DNA of 17,800 nucleotides. Origin: CAZKUR01 sp964556005. GTDB lineage: Bacteria; Bacteroidota; Ignavibacteria; Ignavibacteriales; Ignavibacteriaceae. The stretch's first letter is position 1. The number at the start of each line of letters is the position of its first letter. Shown piece by piece: positions 14,180 to 17,800 of the stretch. The stretch lies in contig CAZKUR010000079.1 in the NCBI GenBank assembly GCA_964556005.1, forward strand, positions 1-17,800, in the 5' to 3' direction. The notes below the pieces were generated by a model that was not told the DNA's origin, searched no databases, and saw only the letters and a list, made by a program, of their open reading frames with translations. A program made the position numbers and the translations under genes.

Positions 14180-16519
14180 ATGGGCAGAATATTGAAAAAA
14201 ATTTTACTAATAACAGCCGTATTTTTACTGTTCATAAGTCATTTTAATCTTTATGCCCAAAAAAATGAAAACAGCATTTACGGTTTTGTAACAGATAAAA
14301 CTACCGGCGAAGTATTAATCGGGACAAATATCCTTCTTTACCGGGACAGCATTTCCACAACCCTTCCGCCTTTTGCCGGTGTCGCTTCCAACAGGTACGG
14401 ATATTATATATTTCCAAACCTCCCTAAGGGCGACTTTTTTTTAGTCTTCAGGCAAATAGGATATAAAACTACAATAAGAGAAGTAAAACTGATTTACAGC
14501 AAGTCAAAACTTGTCTTCAGCATTGGATTGCAGCCTGAAAGTATTCAACTTAATGAAGTAGTGATTACAGGGCAAAAACAGGAAAATGCAACAAACGTTT
14601 CAACGATCGATGTATCACCGGATATTTTAAGCAAGCTGCCCAGCATAAGCGGCGAAGTTGATTTATTTAAAATGCTTCAAACTTTACCCGGTGTCGGAAT
14701 GGCAAGTGAAATTTCAAACGGCCTTTATGTTAGAGGAGGATCGCCGGATCAAAATCTAACTTTGGTTGACGGGGTTATCGTATATAACCCTTCCCATCTC
14801 GGCAATATCGCAAGCACTTTTAATTCGAATGCTATCAGGGATATAAAATTAATTAAAGGAGCTTACCCTGCCGAATACGGAGGCAGGCTTTCAAGCGTAT
14901 TGGATATTCGTTTAAAAGCCGGAACTAAAGAACAGAACAAAGCTACACTTGGATTGGGACTTATTAATTCGTTCGCTACACTCGAAGGTCCTCTTGGAGA
15001 GAAGTCGACTTATATGATCGCTGGAAGAACGATGTACTATAATCTTCTTGTAAATAATTTCAACAAAACCAGTTCAATTCCAAGATACGCCTTCAGCGAT
15101 TTAAATTCAAAAATAACTTATAACCTGTCCGAAACGAGCACACTGTCGATCAGCGGTTTATATTCGAAAGATAAAATTAATAGCCCAGCCGGAGCAGATT
15201 ACGATTACGATATCGAATGGAGCAACGGATTTATAAGTCTCGACTGGCTGCATATAAATACAAACTCGGTTTTCGTAAATTCTATTTTAAGCTATGTTGA
15301 TTACAACATCAAATCCATAATCGGCTTAAGCCCTCAGCAAGTTACAACCTCCACCTATTATGCTTCATCAAGATTGCGCGATATCCAGCTTAAAGAAAAT
15401 GCCGAATCGAAATGGAATGAGAACAATACGCTGAAAGGCGGGTTGGAACTGACATATCATATTTACAATCTGCTGTACAGCAACGTTTACGATTCAACGC
15501 TTGAACAAAACCCGTTTGCCGGGAACAACATGCAATCATTCGAAAGCGCTGTGTACCTGGAAAACGAAAGTAAAATTACTCCTCTCTTTACGGTTAATAT
15601 CGGCGGAAGGCTTTATTACTTTAACCTGCAAAAATATTTTTATGCCGAGCCTCATATATCTTTAAAATATGCACTTACCGAGAACACTTTTATAAAAGCC
15701 GCATTTGCAACTGCACATCAATATTTGCATTTGATTGACAGAAACGATATTTCCCTGCCCACTGATTTGTGGTATCCTTCGACAAAACAAATCAACCCTG
15801 CAAAATCAAACGAATATGTTTTCGGAGTAGATAATTATTTTTCCGATCAGACTTACCTTCTCTCGCTTGAAGGCTATTACCGGGATATGAATAATCTATA
15901 TGAATTTAAAAACAATCCCGAGTTAAATCCTTTCGATAATTCAATTGAAAATCAATTTGTAAAGGGAAAAGGCGAAGCGTACGGCGTTGAGCTTTTCTTT
16001 AACAAACGGAAGGGTAATTTTAACGGCTGGATCGGATATACACTTTCGTGGACGAAAAGGCAATTCGATGATCTTAATGCAGGAAAAGTTTTTTATCCCA
16101 AATACGACAGACGACACGATATTTCGGTTGTTATTTCATATAAAATTTCGGATGCATTTAATGCCGGGCTAACATGGCTGTATGCAACAGGTGAAAGATA
16201 CAATCTTCCCACAGGCCAGTATATTTTCCAGCAGGTTAACCCGGGTGAAAACGATCAAATTTATTTAAATCAATCGGGATTGAATGCAGATAAATTTCCA
16301 CCGTATCATAAGCTTGATCTGAATTTTTCATATTCTTTCACATGGGCGAAAAATAAACTGGAAGCTTACATAAATCTTTTAAATGTATACAACAGGCAAA
16401 ATCCGTTCGCTCAATATGTGACTTCAGAAACTAATCCGGATGGAAGCAAGAAACTTGTAGTTAGAAGAATTACTCTTTTCCCATTTATCCCAACCGTCGG
16501 GTTAAAAATAAACCTATAA
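14180..16519 (+). CDS. TonB-dependent receptor with carboxypeptidase-regulatory-like N-terminal domain
   Basis: The 779-residue product has a signal peptide ending LYAQ at about residue 27. A carboxypeptidase-regulatory-like domain (about 31-115, SIYGFVTDKTTGEVLIGTN...SNRYGYYIFPNLPKG) precedes the plug (about 125-245), which contains LQTLPGVG, GLYVRGGSPDQNLTLVDGV (181-199) and AEYGGRLSSVLDI. The rest is a beta-barrel ending in a typical YINLLNVYNRQNP..FIPTVGLKINL. It should import a substrate across the outer membrane using TonB energy. There is no T9SS sorting domain. The DUF4249 lipoprotein starts 2 bp after its stop, so the two are surely co-transcribed. This pairing of receptor and DUF4249 lipoprotein is common in the phylum. 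The substrate is not evident; no polysaccharide enzymes are nearby. Confidence 0.92.
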   Translation: MGRILKKILLITAVFLLFISHFNLYAQKNENSIYGFVTDKTTGEVLIGTNILLYRDSISTTLPPFAGVASNRYGYYIFPNLPKGDFFLVFRQIGYKTTIREVKLIYSKSKLVFSIGLQPESIQLNEVVITGQKQENATNVSTIDVSPDILSKLPSISGEVDLFKMLQTLPGVGMASEISNGLYVRGGSPDQNLTLVDGVIVYNPSHLGNIASTFNSNAIRDIKLIKGAYPAEYGGRLSSVLDIRLKAGTKEQNKATLGLGLINSFATLEGPLGEKSTYMIAGRTMYYNLLVNNFNKTSSIPRYAFSDLNSKITYNLSETSTLSISGLYSKDKINSPAGADYDYDIEWSNGFISLDWLHINTNSVFVNSILSYVDYNIKSIIGLSPQQVTTSTYYASSRLRDIQLKENAESKWNENNTLKGGLELTYHIYNLLYSNVYDSTLEQNPFAGNNMQSFESAVYLENESKITPLFTVNIGGRLYYFNLQKYFYAEPHISLKYALTENTFIKAAFATAHQYLHLIDRNDISLPTDLWYPSTKQINPAKSNEYVFGVDNYFSDQTYLLSLEGYYRDMNNLYEFKNNPELNPFDNSIENQFVKGKGEAYGVELFFNKRKGNFNGWIGYTLSWTKRQFDDLNAGKVFYPKYDRRHDISVVISYKISDAFNAGLTWLYATGERYNLPTGQYIFQQVNPGENDQIYLNQSGLNADKFPPYHKLDLNFSYSFTWAKNKLEAYINLLNVYNRQNPFAQYVTSETNPDGSKKLVVRRITLFPFIPTVGLKINL

Positions 16520-16521
16520 TT

Positions 16522-17304
16522 ATGAACAGGACAATCAAAATAATTTTAGCAGGTTTATTACTTATTTTTTTCGGCTGCGAGAACTCGAAAATAGTCGATG
16601 TCCCCCTGCAATTTGAGGAAAACGTTGTTGTTCAAGGCGAGCTTTACGCAGATACACTTTTCCCAGGGATTAGGATTACCAAAACCATTCCTATAAATGA
16701 AACTTTCGATATCGACTCTGCACAAATAAAAGATGCATACGTATATTTAAAAATAAACGGAGTTAAGATCGTACCGTTACATTTTACTAAAAAAGGAATT
16801 TATAAACCTGCGGCAAATTTTTTTGTTAGAAGCGGTGAAGTTTATGAATTAGACGGTGAAGCAGACGGAAAAATTTTTTACAGCCAGACTATTATACCGC
16901 AAAAGCCGGTTATTACAAATAGAGATTATAATTCATCCGGTAAATTTATGGAAGCAACTACGCAGGCAAACCCGGATGAGGTTTACGGTGCTATCTGGAA
17001 TATCGATAAAATAGATACGATGTCGGCAGATGATTTTTATTCAATAGTTTCGCCGAATGATAATTCCAGCATCTCGACCCGTACAATGACATTTCCTGAA
17101 AGATATCAGTCTCCATTTTACGATGGAAGAAGATTCATACAGGTGTTTTCTTTTGATAAACAATTTAAATCGTTTTTTAATTCCAAAGAAAATAACCAGC
17201 CGGTGAGCAACTATTTTATTCAAGGCGGCGGTTCGATTGCCTGGAACGTTTACGGCGATCATGTAATTGGTTTATTTATCGGCATTGCAAAGAGCAGCTT
17301 TTAA
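16522..17304 (+). CDS. DUF4249-type lipoprotein, partner of the TonB-dependent receptor
   Basis: The 260-residue product has a lipoprotein signal peptide with IFFGC, Cys19 being lipidated. The body starts VVVQGELYADTLFPGIRITKTIPINETFDIDSAQIKDAYVYLKING, the standard DUF4249 opening of an extracellular beta-sandwich, and later has SPFYDGRRFIQVFSFDKQF. It lies 2 bp after the receptor stop. DUF4249 proteins accompany receptors of this class and are probably surface partners of the barrel, though no experiment shows this here. The stop at 17302-17304 is 59 bp before the next start. Confidence 0.85.
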   Translation: MNRTIKIILAGLLLIFFGCENSKIVDVPLQFEENVVVQGELYADTLFPGIRITKTIPINETFDIDSAQIKDAYVYLKINGVKIVPLHFTKKGIYKPAANFFVRSGEVYELDGEADGKIFYSQTIIPQKPVITNRDYNSSGKFMEATTQANPDEVYGAIWNIDKIDTMSADDFYSIVSPNDNSSISTRTMTFPERYQSPFYDGRRFIQVFSFDKQFKSFFNSKENNQPVSNYFIQGGGSIAWNVYGDHVIGLFIGIAKSSF

Positions 17305-17363
17305 ATAATTACCGGATAAAATTTATAAATGATATTTTCAATCAGCATAACAAAAATTTTTGA

Positions 17364-17800
17364 ATGAAAAAATCTTTTGTTGAAATATCGCTATTAATAT
17401 TAATAATATTTTCCATCAACGGATGCCTGAAAGATGCACCGACGGTTCCATACCAGAACAAGCTGGATAAAAATCCCGAAGTGCTAAATTACCTGGAGGC
17501 TCACGGTGATTATATAAACTCCGACAACTTCCCTTCCATAACCGATGCACAGGATGTATATAACAATTTATATAATTATTTAATCATCGACGTAAGATCT
17601 AAAAATGATTTTATAAACGGGCACATACAAAATTCAATAAATATACAGCCTGACAGTTTGTTAATTTATATGAAATCGATCAACTGGTACAGCTACCCTA
17701 AAATAATTTTAGTAAGCGGTACCGGCCAGTCGGCTTCATACTTTGGCTGCTTATTGATTTTGGACGGATACTCGAATGTGTTTGCAATGAAATACGGAAT
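17364..17800 (+). CDS. Rhodanese-like lipoprotein, partial at window end
   Basis: Starting at the ATG at 17364-17366, 145 codons are visible and no stop is reached. A lipoprotein signal peptide ends in SINGC with Cys21. Residues about 55-145 have the rhodanese fold markers: YLIIDVRSKNDFINGHIQNSINI (72-94, with the D-V-R and G-H-I elements) and PKIILVSGTGQSAS...LILDGYSNVFAMKYG (112-145). The position of the catalytic Cys in the 'C..G..S' loop is Ser118 here, so sulfur transfer is unlikely. It continues the receptor and DUF4249 operon after 59 bp. It may be an inactive envelope-anchored binding protein. The end of the gene lies outside the window. Confidence 0.82.
   Translation, partial: MKKSFVEISLLILIIFSINGCLKDAPTVPYQNKLDKNPEVLNYLEAHGDYINSDNFPSITDAQDVYNNLYNYLIIDVRSKNDFINGHIQNSINIQPDSLLIYMKSINWYSYPKIILVSGTGQSASYFGCLLILDGYSNVFAMKYG

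Noticed and set aside
1..17800. tRNA or rRNA genes
   Set aside because: I saw no cloverleaf with a T-loop GTTCRANYC motif in the intergenic gaps and no rRNA-like sequence; a covariance-model scan was not possible.

Overview
The window looks like a chromosome segment from an AT-rich member of the Bacteroidota/Ignavibacteriota (Chlorobi-Ignavibacteria side). The evidence is a type IX secretion (T9SS) C-terminal sorting domain of the 'YDVLGREVATL...NAEKYASGIYYYRL' kind at the left edge, a decayed second copy of such a domain, a TonB-dependent receptor with an N-terminal carboxypeptidase-regulatory-like domain followed by a DUF4249 lipoprotein, and few strong Shine-Dalgarno sites. The genus cannot be named from the sequence alone.

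Layout. 1-213: 3' end of a secreted T9SS cargo gene. 346-825 (-): small secreted coiled-coil protein. About 902-1215 (+): pseudogene remnant of a T9SS sorting domain with an in-frame stop and a frameshift. 1302-6475, all on the minus strand: lipocalin, SnoaL-like protein, Gly-rich lipoprotein, YceI protein with its own terminator, AraC-type regulator and DUF5996 protein. 6737-8535 (+): a 59-residue membrane microprotein and a group II PLP-dependent decarboxylase. 8532-10255 (-): PflX-like radical SAM protein and a UbiE-like methyltransferase; the radical SAM gene ends tail-to-tail with the decarboxylase, overlapping by 4 bp. 10412-11861: a nest of hairpin repeats around one IS200/RAYT-type HUH transposase gene. 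12091-12741 (-): outer-membrane beta-barrel protein. 12893-13711 (+): a second lipoprotein, clearly a diverged paralogue of the one at 2708-3547. 14180-17800 (+): an apparent operon of TonB-dependent receptor, DUF4249 lipoprotein and a rhodanese-fold lipoprotein cut off by the window end.

Most of the proteins are predicted to act in the envelope. The receptor operon is a plausible uptake unit: outer-membrane channel, surface or periplasmic lipoprotein, and a rhodanese-like lipoprotein that seems to lack the catalytic cysteine.

The most interesting structure is at 10.4-11.9 kb. A right-end cassette of three hairpins occurs four times (two good solo or degenerate copies upstream, two nearly identical over 68 nt at their ends), and a left-end cassette of up to four hairpins occurs twice. 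Read together, this is one complete element (left cassette - transposase - right cassette, 11009-11861) next to an internally deleted copy with no transposase (10681-10991) and two solo right ends. Several stems differ between copies by paired, compensating changes, so folding rather than primary sequence appears to be conserved.
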